Shown piece by piece: positions 39,784 to 50,363 of a stretch of DNA of 64,000 nt. The notes beneath the pieces were generated by a model that searched no databases, was not told the origin of the DNA, and worked only from the letters and a program-made list of their open reading frames with translations. Made by a program: the position numbers and the translations under genes. Source of the DNA: Rouxiella chamberiensis (GTDB lineage: Bacteria > Pseudomonadota > Gammaproteobacteria > Enterobacterales > Enterobacteriaceae); assembly GCF_026967475.1 (NCBI RefSeq), contig NZ_CP114058.1, positions 682,001 through 746,000 on the forward strand, written 5' to 3'. Each line of letters starts with the position of its first letter. Position 1 is the stretch's first letter.

Positions 39784-40386
39784 ATGAATGAACAGGTTAC
39801 AAAAGATTCGCCAGAACTTACGCAGGCCTCCGACTCGCCGGATATTACGCTGATTGATGTCGCCAAGCTGTTGCCACAGGTCGTTATCGACATGAAATAC
39901 GCCACCGATGACAACCTCACCGGCCGCAAAGTGTACTGCGAAAACCGCTGCCTGCTGCATCCCGATGCCGCCAGCGCGTTGACGCGCTGTTTCGAGGTTG
40001 CGCAGCTGGCCGGTTTCAACCTCAAGATTTTCGACGCCTATCGACCCCAACAGGCGCAGCACATCTTCTGGGCGGTGCTGCCTAATCCCGATTATGTGGC
40101 GGATATCAAGGTCGGATCGCACCACAGCCGAGGGGTCGCGGTGGATCTCACCCTGCTCGACGAGCAGGGCGTAGAGCTGGATATGGGCGCAGGCTTTGAT
40201 GAAATGACTGAACGGTCGCACCCTTTTTATCCGCATTTGCCAGCCGACATTCAGCGCAATCGGCTGCTGCTTATTGCCGTCATGGCCGCTGGCGGATTTA
40301 TCGGCATGCCGACCGAATGGTGGCATTTCGAACTGCCGAATTCGATTGCCTATCCGTTATTGAACGATGTCTTTGACTGTTACTGA
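39784..40386 (+). CDS. ddpX: D-alanyl-D-alanine dipeptidase DdpX (VanX-type)
   Basis: 200 residues, normal for the family. Zinc ligands are visible in SHHSRGVAVDLTL (His and Asp) and EWWHFE (His), with the catalytic Arg of the family in FDAYRPQQAQ. It hydrolyses D-Ala-D-Ala so that peptidoglycan-derived dipeptide can serve as carbon and nitrogen source. It is the first structural gene ahead of ddpABCDF, the same order as in E. coli. No signal peptide, so it acts in the cytoplasm on imported dipeptide. Confidence 0.92.
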   Translation: MNEQVTKDSPELTQASDSPDITLIDVAKLLPQVVIDMKYATDDNLTGRKVYCENRCLLHPDAASALTRCFEVAQLAGFNLKIFDAYRPQQAQHIFWAVLPNPDYVADIKVGSHHSRGVAVDLTLLDEQGVELDMGAGFDEMTERSHPFYPHLPADIQRNRLLLIAVMAAGGFIGMPTEWWHFELPNSIAYPLLNDVFDCY

Positions 40387-40442
40387 GCGTTATCCCTTGC
40401 CTTGACCTTGGCGTTTTCTCTTTTGATACCAGGAGTTTGCAG

Positions 40443-42023
40443 ATGCGTATGACCCCAGCTAAAACTCGAGCACTGATACAGAAAACCTCGCTTGCCGCCG
40501 CCGTAATGATGGCGCTCTCGGGCGTCTCTTTGCCCGCCCAGGCCGCGGTTCCGAAGGATATGCTGGTTATCGGCAAAGCCGCGGACCCGCAAACGCTGGA
40601 CCCCGCCGTCACCATCGACAACAACGACTGGACGGTCACTTATCCGGCCTATCAGCGGCTGGTAGGCTACAAGTCCGAAGGCGGCAAAGGATCAACGCAG
40701 GTCGAGGGCGATTTGGCGGCAAGCTGGTCCGCCTCCGACGACGAGCGGGTCTGGACCTTTAAACTCAAGCCGGGCGCCAGATTTGACGACGGGTCGGAGG
40801 TCAATGCCGAAGCCGTGAAATGGTCTTTCGAGCGCCTGATGAAAATCGGTCAAGGTCCGTCGGAAGCCTTCCCGAAAGATATGCAGGTTTCCGTGGTCGA
40901 CCCGATGACCGTGCGTTTCACCCTCAAGACCCCGTTCGCGCCTTTCCTTTATACGCTGGCGAATGACGGCGCAGGTATCGTGAATCCGGCCATCGCCAAA
41001 GCCAATCCCGCCGACGAAGGCAAAGCCTGGCTCGCAGCCCACACCGCAGGTTCCGGCCCTTATAAACTGGATCGCTGGCAGAAAGGGCAGCAGTTGGTGC
41101 TGGTGCCGAACCCGTATTACAGCGGCGCCAAACCGGCCTTTAAACGGGTAACCGTCAAGATTATCGGCGAAAGTTCGAGCCGTCGATTGCAGCTGTCGCG
41201 CGGCGATCTGGATATCGCCGACTCGTTGCCTATCGACCAGCTTGCGGCGCTGAAGCAGGAAAACAAGGTCGCGGTGGATGAATATCCCTCCCTGCGTGTG
41301 ACTTATCTCTATCTCAATAATGCCAAAGGCCCGCTGAGTCAGGTGGACTTACGCCGTGCGGTGTCTTACGCGGTGGATTATCAGGGCATGGTGAAAGGCA
41401 TTCTGGGCGGCAATGCCAAACAGATGCGCGGACCGATTCCTGACGGGATGTGGGGCTATGATCCGCAGGCCATGCAGTACAGCAACTCTCCGGCCAAGGC
41501 CAAAGCCGAACTTGCCAAGGTGAAAACCGCGCCGGGCACTCTTGATCTGCTCTACTCCGACAGTGATCCCAACTGGGAGCCGATTGCGCTCTCCGTTCAG
41601 GCGACGCTTGCCTCGGCCGGCATCAAGGTGAAGCTCGAGAAGCTGGCCAACGCCACCATGCGCGACCGCATCGGGCAGGGCGATTACGATATTTCGATAG
41701 GAAACTGGAGCCCTGACTTTGCCGACCCGTATATGTTCATGAACTACTGGTTCGAGTCGGACAAGAAGGGACTGCCGGGCAACCGATCGTTTTATACCAA
41801 TCCGCAGGTCGATACGTTGCTGAAAGAAGCCGTCTCCCATTCGGATCAAAAGCAGCGCACCGAATACTACCAGCAGGCGCAGAAGATAGTTATCGATGAG
41901 GCGGCGTATGTCTATCTGTTCCAGAAGAACTATCAGGTGGCGATGAACAAAGACCTCAAAGGTTTTGTCTTCAATCCGATGCTGGAACAAGTGTTCAATG
42001 TCGCGCAGATGAGCAAGCAGTAA
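40443..42023 (+). CDS. ddpA: D,D-dipeptide ABC transporter, substrate-binding protein DdpA
   Basis: 526 residues. ATG 40443 is preferred over the in-frame TTG at 40437 because CAGGAG lies at proper spacing. The N-terminus has a signal peptide (LAAAVMMALSGVSLPAQA, cleavage after AQA). The remainder is an SBP_bac_5 dipeptide/oligopeptide-binding protein (VIGKAADPQTLDP, VWTFKLKPGARFDDG). It captures D-Ala-D-Ala or related dipeptide in the periplasm and hands it to DdpBC. Confidence 0.92.
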   Translation: MRMTPAKTRALIQKTSLAAAVMMALSGVSLPAQAAVPKDMLVIGKAADPQTLDPAVTIDNNDWTVTYPAYQRLVGYKSEGGKGSTQVEGDLAASWSASDDERVWTFKLKPGARFDDGSEVNAEAVKWSFERLMKIGQGPSEAFPKDMQVSVVDPMTVRFTLKTPFAPFLYTLANDGAGIVNPAIAKANPADEGKAWLAAHTAGSGPYKLDRWQKGQQLVLVPNPYYSGAKPAFKRVTVKIIGESSSRRLQLSRGDLDIADSLPIDQLAALKQENKVAVDEYPSLRVTYLYLNNAKGPLSQVDLRRAVSYAVDYQGMVKGILGGNAKQMRGPIPDGMWGYDPQAMQYSNSPAKAKAELAKVKTAPGTLDLLYSDSDPNWEPIALSVQATLASAGIKVKLEKLANATMRDRIGQGDYDISIGNWSPDFADPYMFMNYWFESDKKGLPGNRSFYTNPQVDTLLKEAVSHSDQKQRTEYYQQAQKIVIDEAAYVYLFQKNYQVAMNKDLKGFVFNPMLEQVFNVAQMSKQ

Positions 42024-42089
42024 GTCCAGTATTATCAATAAGGTGAGAGGCATCGAACGCCGCTTTGATGCCTCGTTCAGGAGAAGGTT

Positions 42090-43106
42090 ATGACTTTCTG
42101 GACCATTATTCGCCAGCGCTGCTGGGGTCTGGTGCTGGTGATGGCGGGGGTGTGCGTGATCACCTTTGTCATCTCGCACCTGATCCCGGGCGATCCGGCA
42201 CGGCTGTTGGCAGGCGATCGCGCCAGTAACGAGATGGTGCAGAACATGCGCCAGCAACTGGGGCTGGATCAACCGCTCTATATTCAGTTTTATCGCTACG
42301 TGGTGGATCTGCTGCACGGCGATTTGGGCACGTCGATCCGCACGGGGCGGCCTGTCCTTGAAGATTTGCGGGCCTTTTTCCCGGCCACGCTGGAACTGGC
42401 CTTCAGCGCGCTTTTTCTGGCGATTATTCTGGGTGTGCCGCTGGGCGTGCTGTCTGCGGTGTACCGCAACAAGTTTCCCGATCATCTGGTGCGCATGATG
42501 TCCGTCATAGGCATTTCAACACCGGCATTCTGGCTGGGATTAGGAGTCATCATTCTGTTTTACGGCCAGTTGAATCTGCTGCCGGGCGGCGGAAGGTTGG
42601 ACGACTGGCTGGATCCTCCAACGCATATCACCGGTTTCTATGTGCTCGATGCCGTGCTGACCGGCAATCACGAGGTGCTGTTGAACAGTCTGCAACACCT
42701 GCTGCTGCCCGCGCTGACGCTGGCTTTCGTGCATATGGGCATTGTGGCGCGACAGATTCGCTCGGCGATGCTGGAACAGCTCGGTGAGGATTATATTCGC
42801 ACGGCGAAGGCCAACGGGCTGTCGCATTGGCGGGTCATTTTGTCTCACGCCTTGCCGAACGCACTTATTCCGTCGATTACCGTGCTGGGGCTGGCGATGG
42901 GGGATTTGCTGTATGGCGCGGTGCTGACCGAAACGGTGTTTGCGTGGCCGGGCATGGGAGCCTACGTCGTCAGCTCGATTCAGGCGCTGGATTTTCCGGC
43001 GGTCATGGGGTTTGCCGTGGTGGTGTCCTTTGCCTATGTGCTGGTGAACCTGCTCCTCGATTTACTTTACGTGTGGATTGACCCGCGTATTGGCAGAGTG
43101 GGGTGA
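42090..43106 (+). CDS. ddpB: D,D-dipeptide ABC transporter permease DdpB
   Basis: 338 residues with about six membrane helices. The inner-membrane component motif for ATPase contact is EDYIRTAKANGLSHWRVI. It is the DppB-type first permease of the peptide/nickel ABC family. It starts 66 bp after ddpA behind AGGAGAAGG and ends 3 bp before ddpC. Confidence 0.93.
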   Translation: MTFWTIIRQRCWGLVLVMAGVCVITFVISHLIPGDPARLLAGDRASNEMVQNMRQQLGLDQPLYIQFYRYVVDLLHGDLGTSIRTGRPVLEDLRAFFPATLELAFSALFLAIILGVPLGVLSAVYRNKFPDHLVRMMSVIGISTPAFWLGLGVIILFYGQLNLLPGGGRLDDWLDPPTHITGFYVLDAVLTGNHEVLLNSLQHLLLPALTLAFVHMGIVARQIRSAMLEQLGEDYIRTAKANGLSHWRVILSHALPNALIPSITVLGLAMGDLLYGAVLTETVFAWPGMGAYVVSSIQALDFPAVMGFAVVVSFAYVLVNLLLDLLYVWIDPRIGRVG

Positions 43107-43109
43107 GAC

Positions 43110-44021
43110 ATGGCCTTGATTGAACCCGGCGTCGACAATCATCGCGCCTCTCTTGTACCGCCGACCCGCAGGCCGCGATTCGCCTCGTGGCGGAAAACGG
43201 CGCACCAGCTGGGTCGCAGTCCGCTCACGGTCGTGGGGCTTGCGATTATGCTGATTGTGGTATTTCTGATGCTGTTTTCGCCGTGGCTGGTTCCGCATGA
43301 CCCGAACGCCATCGACCTGACCGCGCGTCTGCAAGCTCCGTCGGCCAGTCACTGGTTTGGCACCGATGAAGTCGGGCGTGACCTGTTCAGCCGCGTGTTG
43401 ATAGGCAGTCAGCAATCGGTGGCGGCGGGGTTGGCGGTAGTGATTCTGGCGGGCAGCATCGGATCGCTGCTGGGCTGTTTTTCGGGTGTGCTGGGCGGAA
43501 TGGTCGATGCGCTCGTCATGCGCGGGATGGACATCATGTTGTCGGTGCCGTCGCTGGTCCTGACGATGGCGCTGGCCGCCGCGCTCGGCCCGAGCCTGTT
43601 CAACGCCATGCTGGCCATTGCCATCGTGCGTATTCCGTTTTATGTGCGGCTGGCGCGCGGTCAGACGCTGATGCTGCGCCATCAGGCGTATATGCAGGCC
43701 ACGCGAACCTTTGGTGCCTCGCGCTGGCACCTTATCACCTGGCACGTGCTGCGCAATGTCCTGCCGCCGCTGGTGGTGCAGGCTTCGCTGGACATCGGCA
43801 CCTCGATTCTGATGGCCGCCACGCTGGGCTTTATCGGCCTTGGCGCGCAGCAGCCTACCGCCGAATGGGGCGCGATGGTCTCCAATGGCCGCAACTTTAT
43901 TCTCGATCAGTGGTGGTATTGCGCCTTTCCGGGCATGGCTATCCTGATTACCGCCACCGGTTTCAACCTGTTCGGCGACGGGCTTCGTGACCTGCTCGAT
44001 CCGAAAAGCAGAGGGCGCTGA
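43110..44021 (+). CDS. ddpC: D,D-dipeptide ABC transporter permease DdpC
   Basis: 303 residues; DppC-type second permease. It has an N-terminal cytoplasmic extension, then five to six helices and the EAA-type loop (YMQATRTFGASRWHLI). The segment HWFGTDEVGRDLFSRV is typical of this family. Tight spacing on both sides confirms the operon. Confidence 0.93.
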   Translation: MALIEPGVDNHRASLVPPTRRPRFASWRKTAHQLGRSPLTVVGLAIMLIVVFLMLFSPWLVPHDPNAIDLTARLQAPSASHWFGTDEVGRDLFSRVLIGSQQSVAAGLAVVILAGSIGSLLGCFSGVLGGMVDALVMRGMDIMLSVPSLVLTMALAAALGPSLFNAMLAIAIVRIPFYVRLARGQTLMLRHQAYMQATRTFGASRWHLITWHVLRNVLPPLVVQASLDIGTSILMAATLGFIGLGAQQPTAEWGAMVSNGRNFILDQWWYCAFPGMAILITATGFNLFGDGLRDLLDPKSRGR

Positions 44022-44023
44022 CC

Positions 44024-45043
44024 ATGACTGAATCTACTCTGTCTCCTGTTCTGGAAATCGACGGCCTGCGGCTGACTTTTCCGGTTTATGGAGGTGAAAT
44101 CAGCGCCCTGAACAATGTTTCGCTCAAGGTCAACGCCGGTGAGATTGTCGGCGTGGTGGGCGAGTCGGGGTCGGGCAAGTCGGTAACGGCGATGATGTCG
44201 ATGCGCCTGTTGCCGCAGGACAGTTTTGTGGTCAAGTCGGGCGCGCTGCGGTTACTCGGCACCGACGTAGTCACGGCCACTGATAAACAGATGCGGCAAC
44301 TGCGCGGCGCACGGGTGGCGATGATCTTTCAGGAGCCGATGAACGCGCTGAATCCGACCCGCAAGATAGGGCGTCAGATGAGCGAGATAATCTGCCTGCA
44401 TCAGAAAATCAGCCGCGCCGAGGCAGAGAAAAAAGCCCTGACTTTGCTGGAAGAGATGCAGATAGGCGATGCGGCGCAGGTCATGAAACGTTACCCGTTC
44501 GAGCTTTCCGGCGGTATGCGGCAGCGGGTTCTGATTGCGATGGCGTTCTCCTGCGAACCCGAGCTTATCATCGCCGACGAACCCACGACGGCACTCGACG
44601 TTACCGTGCAGCGGCAAGTGTTAAGGCTGCTGCGGCGCAAAGCCCGCGCCAGCGGCACGGCGGTACTGTTTATCACGCATGATATGGCCGTGGTTTCGCA
44701 ACTCTGCGATCGTGTTTACGTCATGTATGCCGGAAATGTGATTGAAAGCGGGCAGACAAACGACGTCATAACCCATCCGGCGCACCCTTATTCGATTGGA
44801 TTGATGCGGGCCGCGCCTGAAAACGGGGAACCGCGCAGCCTGTTGAGGGCAATTCCAGGGACAGTGCCGAATCTGGCAGAACTGCCTATGGGGTGCGCCT
44901 TTCGTGGCCGCTGCGCCCACGGGGATGCCCAGTGTCAGCACACACCGGCGCTCTCGCGTCTCTCCACGGAGACTTTACAGCAGGTAGCGTGCTGGCATCC
45001 GCAGCAGGGTAAAACGGCTGGCTTGCAGGAGTCACAACCATGA
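44024..45043 (+). CDS. ddpD: D,D-dipeptide ABC transporter ATP-binding protein DdpD
   Basis: 339 residues. Walker A GESGSGKS, signature LSGGMRQR and Walker B LIIADEPTTALD are intact. The C-terminal oligopeptide/dipeptide transporter extension (GCAFRGRCAHGDAQC) has the cysteine-rich segment of DppD-like ATPases. It overlaps the ddpF start by 4 bp. Confidence 0.93.
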   Translation: MTESTLSPVLEIDGLRLTFPVYGGEISALNNVSLKVNAGEIVGVVGESGSGKSVTAMMSMRLLPQDSFVVKSGALRLLGTDVVTATDKQMRQLRGARVAMIFQEPMNALNPTRKIGRQMSEIICLHQKISRAEAEKKALTLLEEMQIGDAAQVMKRYPFELSGGMRQRVLIAMAFSCEPELIIADEPTTALDVTVQRQVLRLLRRKARASGTAVLFITHDMAVVSQLCDRVYVMYAGNVIESGQTNDVITHPAHPYSIGLMRAAPENGEPRSLLRAIPGTVPNLAELPMGCAFRGRCAHGDAQCQHTPALSRLSTETLQQVACWHPQQGKTAGLQESQP

Positions 45044-45984
45044 ATCTCGATGCACTGATTGAATTGCAGGATATTCGCGTGCGCTTTGCTGCCAGCTATA
45101 ACTGGCGGGGTAAAGCCAAAGGTTATGTCCACGCGCTCAACGGGCTGGATTTAAACATCATGCGCGGTGAAACGCTGGGCATTGTCGGCGAATCCGGCTG
45201 CGGTAAAAGTACGCTGGCGCAGCTGTTGATGGGGCTGCAAAAACCGAGCAGCGGTCAGTTGCTGCGCGCCCGTTCCGACGGTTCCTGGTTTGGAACCGGC
45301 ATGCAGATGGTCTTTCAGGATCCGCAGTCGTCGCTGGATCCGCGTTTGCCTATCTGGCGGATCATCACAGAGCCGGTCTATGTACAAAAGCACAATCCGG
45401 CGAGCGAACGACGCCAGCTGGCCGAAACGCTGGCAGAGCAGGTCGGGATCCGCAAGGAGTCTCTCGACAGACTGCCGCACGAGTTTTCCGGCGGCCAGCG
45501 GCAACGTATCTCCATTGCGCGGGCGCTGTCTTCGGAACCGGATATCATCGTGCTCGACGAACCTACTTCCGCGCTGGATATCTCTGTTCAGGCGCAAATC
45601 CTGAATTTGCTGGTGCGGTTGCAGCGCGAACGCAATCTGACCTATGTGCTTATCTCCCACAATGTCTCCGTGGTGCGGCACATGAGCGATCGGGTGGCGG
45701 TGATGTATCTCGGGCAAATCGTCGAGCTGGGCCCGGCCGCAAAAGTGCTGAGCCATCCGCAGCATCCCTACACGCGATTACTGCTCGATTCCGTGCCGCA
45801 GGCAGGGCGCTCGCTGGAAGACGGGCAGGAAGACAACAAGGGTGAACTGCCCAGTAACCGCAATCTGCCGCAGGGCTGTTACTTTCGCGAGCGTTGCCCC
45901 TATGCCGGAAATGGCTGCCAGATGCCGCAGGAACTTCGGGTTAACCTGTCGGGCGCGGCGGTGAGGTGTCATCGGGTCACATAA
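45040..45984 (+). CDS. ddpF: D,D-dipeptide ABC transporter ATP-binding protein DdpF
   Basis: 314 residues. Walker A GESGCGKST, signature FSGGQRQRIS, Walker B IIVLDEPTSALD and the C-terminal YFRERCPYAGNGC segment identify the DppF-type second ATPase. It is the last gene of the operon, followed by a strong hairpin. Confidence 0.93.
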   Translation: MNLDALIELQDIRVRFAASYNWRGKAKGYVHALNGLDLNIMRGETLGIVGESGCGKSTLAQLLMGLQKPSSGQLLRARSDGSWFGTGMQMVFQDPQSSLDPRLPIWRIITEPVYVQKHNPASERRQLAETLAEQVGIRKESLDRLPHEFSGGQRQRISIARALSSEPDIIVLDEPTSALDISVQAQILNLLVRLQRERNLTYVLISHNVSVVRHMSDRVAVMYLGQIVELGPAAKVLSHPQHPYTRLLLDSVPQAGRSLEDGQEDNKGELPSNRNLPQGCYFRERCPYAGNGCQMPQELRVNLSGAAVRCHRVT

Positions 45985-46025
45985 AACGAGGGTGTTGGCG
46001 GGATTCGACAAGACGTTTTTCCTGA

Positions 46026-46058
46026 CGCGCGGGAAGCAGGATATCGGCTTCCCGCGCG
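46026..46058. terminator. Bidirectional terminator between ddpF and budB
   Basis: A perfect 12-bp stem CGCGCGGGAAGC (46026-46037) / GCTTCCCGCGCG (46047-46058) with a 9-nt loop lies between two convergent genes. Confidence 0.75.
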
Positions 46059-46072
46059 TAAAGCGGAAGAAA

Positions 46073-47761
46073 CTAGAACATTTCGCTCATATTGAGCTGG
46101 CTCATCAGCAGCGCGTTATCGCTGTAATCCACCGGAATGGCAACGACGGCAACGCCCTGCACGTCCATCGCGGCATGCAGCGTTCTTTCCAGCGAATCGG
46201 CAGACGTGACGGCAAAGCCTTTGGCGCCAAACGAATCGGCGTAGGCCTTGAAATCAATCGGGCCGAATTGAATGCCGGAAGTGCGCTGATATTTCTTCTC
46301 TTCCTGAATGGCGACCATATTATAGGCTTCATCGACCCAGATAATATGCAGCAGATTGACGCCGAGACGCACCGCGGTTTCCAGCTCCATGCTCGACTGC
46401 ATAAAGCCGCCATCGCCTGAAACCGAGACCACTTTACGGCCGGGTTCGACCAGCGCCGCGCCGATAGCCCACGGCAATGCCACACCCATGGTCTGCTGCC
46501 CGTTGGAAATCAGCACCTGACGCGCGCGGAAGCTGTAAAGATAACGGGCAATCCAGATATGGAAACTGCCCATATCCACGCAAAGGGTAACGTCGCTGTT
46601 GACGATGTCCTGCATGGCCCGCACCAGCCGCAGCGGGTGAATGGCGAACTGGTTCAGACTGCGGCCTTTCTGGTCCAGCAACTGGCGCTGTAAACGGCGC
46701 TCTTCGAGAATATCGATAGCGGCAGGGCTTAGGACAATCTGCTCCTGAATCTGCTCGTTCAGCAGGTCGAGGGTATCGGCGATATCGCCCACCAGTTCCA
46801 CTTCGGGCAGATAGTCGCTGTCCGTCTCGGCAGGCGTAACGTCGATGTGAACCAGTTTGCTGTTGCCGTTGCTCCATTTTTCAGGCTCGTACTCGACGGG
46901 GCTGTAACCGATGGTAATGACCAGATCGGCATTGCGCAGCAAACGGTCACCGGCCTGATTGTTGAACAGGCCGACACGGCCCGCAAAACGGTGGAACGCA
47001 CTCTGGTCGATAACACCCGCCGCCTGATACGTGCTGGTCACCGGCAGATTGCTTTTCTTCAGCAGGCGGCGAATCGCCTCGGCGTTGCGCGGCTGGCTCG
47101 CCATCAGTCCCAGCAGCAGCACCGGATTTTTGGCCTGTTTCAACAGGCGGGCAACCTGCATGATTGCGCCGTGCGGCGCACTGCCCAGCGTCGGCGAGTA
47201 GCTGGTCAGCAGCTTTCCACGCGCGGGTTCGTTAATTAAATCCATCGGCAGGCTGATAAAGGATGCGCCCGGGCGTCCGAACTCCGCCGCGCGAAATCCG
47301 TTGGCGACCACTTCCGCCAGCGCCGACGACGAGGTCGCTTCCGCCGAATATTTGGTCACCGGGCGAAACATTGAAACCGTGTCCATTGTCTGGTGCACCT
47401 GTTTGAGGTGATGGGCGCGAATCACCGCGCCGCCCAGAGCAACCATCGGGTCACCTTCGGAGTTGGCTGTCGCGACACCGGTTATCAGGTTTGAACATCC
47501 GGGGCCTGATGTAACCAGCGCGACACCGGCCTTGCCCGTTAAACGTCCGACGGCACCGGCCATGAAGGCGGCATTGGCTTCGTGACGCACGACAACCGTT
47601 TCGATTTTTGAATCCACCAGCGAATCAAACACCCGGTCGATTTTGGCACCCGGAATGCCGAACACGTGCTTCACGCCTTGCGCTTCCAGTTGCGCGACCA
47701 CCAGATCGGCCCCGCATTTCCACTGATTGTTCTGGTTTTCACTCTTGTCTTGACTGTTCAT
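46073..47761 (-). CDS. budB: Catabolic alpha-acetolactate synthase BudB
   Basis: 562 residues. The ThDP-enzyme triad is present: catalytic Glu region [21 protein letters not shown], central [10 protein letters not shown], and the ThDP-binding [15 protein letters not shown]. It lacks an FAD-dependence signature and is the AlsS/BudB type that makes acetolactate from pyruvate for butanediol fermentation. It follows budA with 25 bp between, on the same strand, as in the budAB operon of Klebsiella and Serratia. Confidence 0.95.
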   Translation of the reverse strand: MNSQDKSENQNNQWKCGADLVVAQLEAQGVKHVFGIPGAKIDRVFDSLVDSKIETVVVRHEANAAFMAGAVGRLTGKAGVALVTSGPGCSNLITGVATANSEGDPMVALGGAVIRAHHLKQVHQTMDTVSMFRPVTKYSAEATSSSALAEVVANGFRAAEFGRPGASFISLPMDLINEPARGKLLTSYSPTLGSAPHGAIMQVARLLKQAKNPVLLLGLMASQPRNAEAIRRLLKKSNLPVTSTYQAAGVIDQSAFHRFAGRVGLFNNQAGDRLLRNADLVITIGYSPVEYEPEKWSNGNSKLVHIDVTPAETDSDYLPEVELVGDIADTLDLLNEQIQEQIVLSPAAIDILEERRLQRQLLDQKGRSLNQFAIHPLRLVRAMQDIVNSDVTLCVDMGSFHIWIARYLYSFRARQVLISNGQQTMGVALPWAIGAALVEPGRKVVSVSGDGGFMQSSMELETAVRLGVNLLHIIWVDEAYNMVAIQEEKKYQRTSGIQFGPIDFKAYADSFGAKGFAVTSADSLERTLHAAMDVQGVAVVAIPVDYSDNALLMSQLNMSEMF

Positions 47762-47786
47762 GAGGTTACTCCGTTAACGGCGGCGA

Positions 47787-48514
47787 TTAGCTTTCTACAG
47801 CGCGGATGGCTTCCTGCAAGTTCTCGGGCGACAGATTGGCGTGCAAAAAGTCGCTATCGTGCGGGAAATCGATCATCAGTTTTTCTACGGTGCCGAAGGT
47901 CAGCGTACCGTGTTCAACCTGATAATCCAGCACGTGTCCGCCGCTGCAACGCGCGTCATTGATAAAATGTTCGTGATAGCCGGCGACGTTGATCCCCTGC
48001 ATATATTCGGGGGTCAAAAAGCCAATCAGCACACCCTGGCTATTTTCGATATGAAAGGTCGGCTGCTGTTTGACGGCTTCCAGCATCGGCTTGTAGGGGC
48101 GCTCCTGCTCCGGCACGGTACGCGTATCCACGCGACTGAAAGTGCCATTGATGCGCATGGCGCAGAAGGCATTCTGGCTTGCGACCACCCGGTCGATAAC
48201 CTGATGGATTTCTTCGCGGCTGTGCGGGCGTTCAATCCGGTATTCATTGGTCGGATTGAAGAATGTCATGGTGGCAAACGGCGTTTTCTGTTCGGGACTG
48301 GCGCGTCGTGCCGTGCCATCGCCGCGAAGCTGAAAAATGTTGCCGTCAAAGGCAATCAGCTCGCCGTCGAGTTTATTGAAGGTTCCAATGCCAAAGTCTC
48401 CGTGCTCTCGCAGCTGGGCCATGGTGGTTTCCCCTCATAGACGCCGCTCAGCAACGCGCTCATGAGCGAGGCCTGGTACAGCACATTCGGCTCTGAAACG
48501 GAAAGGTCATTCAT
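47787..48514 (-). pseudogene. budA: Alpha-acetolactate decarboxylase BudA, N-terminal frameshift
   Basis: BudA converts acetolactate to acetoin. The natural start is ATG 48514 (MNDLSVSEPNVLYQASLMSALLSGVYEG). That frame then misreads because a G4 run (plus-strand CCCC at about 48433-48436) needs G5; with five it reads [22 protein letters not shown]. From 48422 the body is intact, including the zinc-site HEHFI (GYHEHFINDARCSGGH) and conserved Glu. Repaired length is about 242 residues. If the lesion is real, the internal ATG at 48422 would give a protein missing about 30 residues. Confidence 0.88.
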
Positions 48515-48616
48515 GTGGGTGCTCCGGAAAACGCATTAATAAGATTAACTAAAGGTTGACGCCGTTTGCCTGCGAGTTCCAATATTAAGGCATGATGACT
48601 TTGAGACGTTTTTGAT

Positions 48617-49507
48617 ATGGAACTTCGCCACCTGCGCTACTTCGTCGCCGTCGCCGAGACGGCAAATTTCACCCGCGCCGCACAGCGGTTGGGTATTTCT
48701 CAACCGCCATTAAGCCAGCAAATTCAGCGGCTTGAGCATGAAGTTGGCACGGCGTTGCTTAAACGACTGACGCGAGGCGTGGAACTGACCGACGCGGGAA
48801 AAGTGCTGTACGAGGATGCGTTAATCATTCTCAAATTGTCTGACGCGGCACTGGAAAGAACCCGCAGTGTCGCGCGCGGCATGAATGGATTTCTGCGCAT
48901 CGGCTTTGCCAGCTCCTCGGCGTTTAATCCGCAGGTTTTCTCGCTGCTGCACCGGTATCGTGACAAGTATCCGGGAGTGACGCTCGAGCCGCAGGAGAAG
49001 GACATGTCGGGCTTGATGACGGCGCTGAGTGAAGGGGTGATTGATCTGGCGTTCGTGCGTCTGCCCTGCGAGCGCAGCAAGGATTTCAATGTGCGGGTTA
49101 TCGATGACGAGGAGATGGTGGTTGCGCTGCCGAAGATGCATCCGCTGAGTCGCACAGAGAGCGTGTCGCTCGCCGACCTGCAAAACGAAACGCTGATTAC
49201 TTTTCCGCGCGACCTGTCGCCCGGACTCTATGACACGGTTATTGCAGGGTGTGAGGCCGCCGGATTTTCGCCGAATCTGGGCCAGCAATGCCCGCAGATT
49301 GCCTCGTCACTCAGCATGGTGGCAACCGGCTTTGGCTATGCGCTGATTCCGGCTTCGCTAGGCAGAATCGATGTCGCCAACGTCTGCTGCCTGCCTATCG
49401 CCAACCAGCGGATCACCACGCAAATTGCGCTGGCATGGCGCAGAGCCGCCCTGGGAAAGGCGGCGCTGCATCTCCTCAATCTGACGGCGGCGGCAGGAGT
49501 CGAATAG
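48617..49507 (+). CDS. budR: LysR-family regulator BudR
   Basis: 296 residues, divergent from budAB with a 102-bp gap. The N-terminus MELRHLRYFVAVAETANFT is a typical LysR winged HTH, and the substrate-binding domain follows. Position and orientation match BudR, the activator of butanediol genes in response to acetate. Identification is mostly contextual; the sequence alone says LysR. Confidence 0.85.
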   Translation: MELRHLRYFVAVAETANFTRAAQRLGISQPPLSQQIQRLEHEVGTALLKRLTRGVELTDAGKVLYEDALIILKLSDAALERTRSVARGMNGFLRIGFASSSAFNPQVFSLLHRYRDKYPGVTLEPQEKDMSGLMTALSEGVIDLAFVRLPCERSKDFNVRVIDDEEMVVALPKMHPLSRTESVSLADLQNETLITFPRDLSPGLYDTVIAGCEAAGFSPNLGQQCPQIASSLSMVATGFGYALIPASLGRIDVANVCCLPIANQRITTQIALAWRRAALGKAALHLLNLTAAAGVE

Positions 49508-49508
49508 A

Positions 49509-50363
49509 TTAACGCATCTTGCCCAGGCGGTTGTTTTTGTAATCGCGATAGCCCTTGAGCATATAGCGCAGTTTCAGCAGTTTCTGCTCTTCGAAGAAGA
49601 TCACGCCCACCAGTAACTGTCGATTGAATTTATCGTAATCGGCAGTGAATTCGGGGTAACGATCGCGCATCAGCAGGCGATTACGGGTGATGTAATACTT
49701 ACGAATCGCGCTGTGATGCATTACCCACATCGCGCGGTTGAAGAAGTATGGATGCAGTTGGGTATTCCCCAGTTTGTGCTCCATATGTACGTTGCCGAAG
49801 GTATAAATCTTGTACCCGTTTTTGGTCATTTTATAGCACAGGTCGTGATCCACTTCGTCAATGAACAATTCGTCGTCGAAGCCGCCAATGACCTGGTAGG
49901 CGGCAAGGCTCAGGATATTGCCCGAAGTAATAACGCGCTGTGCATAGCCTTCCTGCTGCTCTTCACCGGTGACGGGAGTAAAAACGGCAATGGACGGATC
50001 GTCGATTTTCCTGCGTTCGAAGGCTTCGATATATTTCGCCATTTCGGCGGTGCTGAAGCCCGAATCCTGATCCATGGTCAGGATCCAGTCATAGCCTTTT
50101 TCCAGCGCGCGCTGACAACCGATGTTCAGTGCTCTGGCAATGCCCAGGTTGTCGAGATTGGCAATATATTCAATTGAGGTCGCCTCTCCGCTTAACTCTG
50201 CCAGCAATGCGGCGTTATCTCCGGCTGAATTATCCACGACATACAGAGTCTGCAATGCGCCCAGATAGGACTTGATGTTTTCAACTTCTTTGTCAGTTGG
50301 GTTGAACCAAACCACAACGCCCGCCAAAGAGGTGTGCAAGGCGTTAATCTGTTCAATAGACAT
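49509..50363 (-). CDS. Glycosyltransferase family 2 (rhamnosyltransferase-like)
   Basis: 284 residues. A GT-A fold with the nucleotide-sugar motif TMDQDSGF (DxD-type) and an FIDEVDHDLCYKM acceptor-side block resembles O-antigen rhamnosyltransferases. It starts one base after the flippase stop, so the two form a small operon. Such a pair apart from a full O-antigen or capsule cluster is unusual. It probably decorates or builds a cell-surface glycan; the sugar is not determined by sequence. Confidence 0.83.
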   Translation of the reverse strand: MSIEQINALHTSLAGVVVWFNPTDKEVENIKSYLGALQTLYVVDNSAGDNAALLAELSGEATSIEYIANLDNLGIARALNIGCQRALEKGYDWILTMDQDSGFSTAEMAKYIEAFERRKIDDPSIAVFTPVTGEEQQEGYAQRVITSGNILSLAAYQVIGGFDDELFIDEVDHDLCYKMTKNGYKIYTFGNVHMEHKLGNTQLHPYFFNRAMWVMHHSAIRKYYITRNRLLMRDRYPEFTADYDKFNRQLLVGVIFFEEQKLLKLRYMLKGYRDYKNNRLGKMR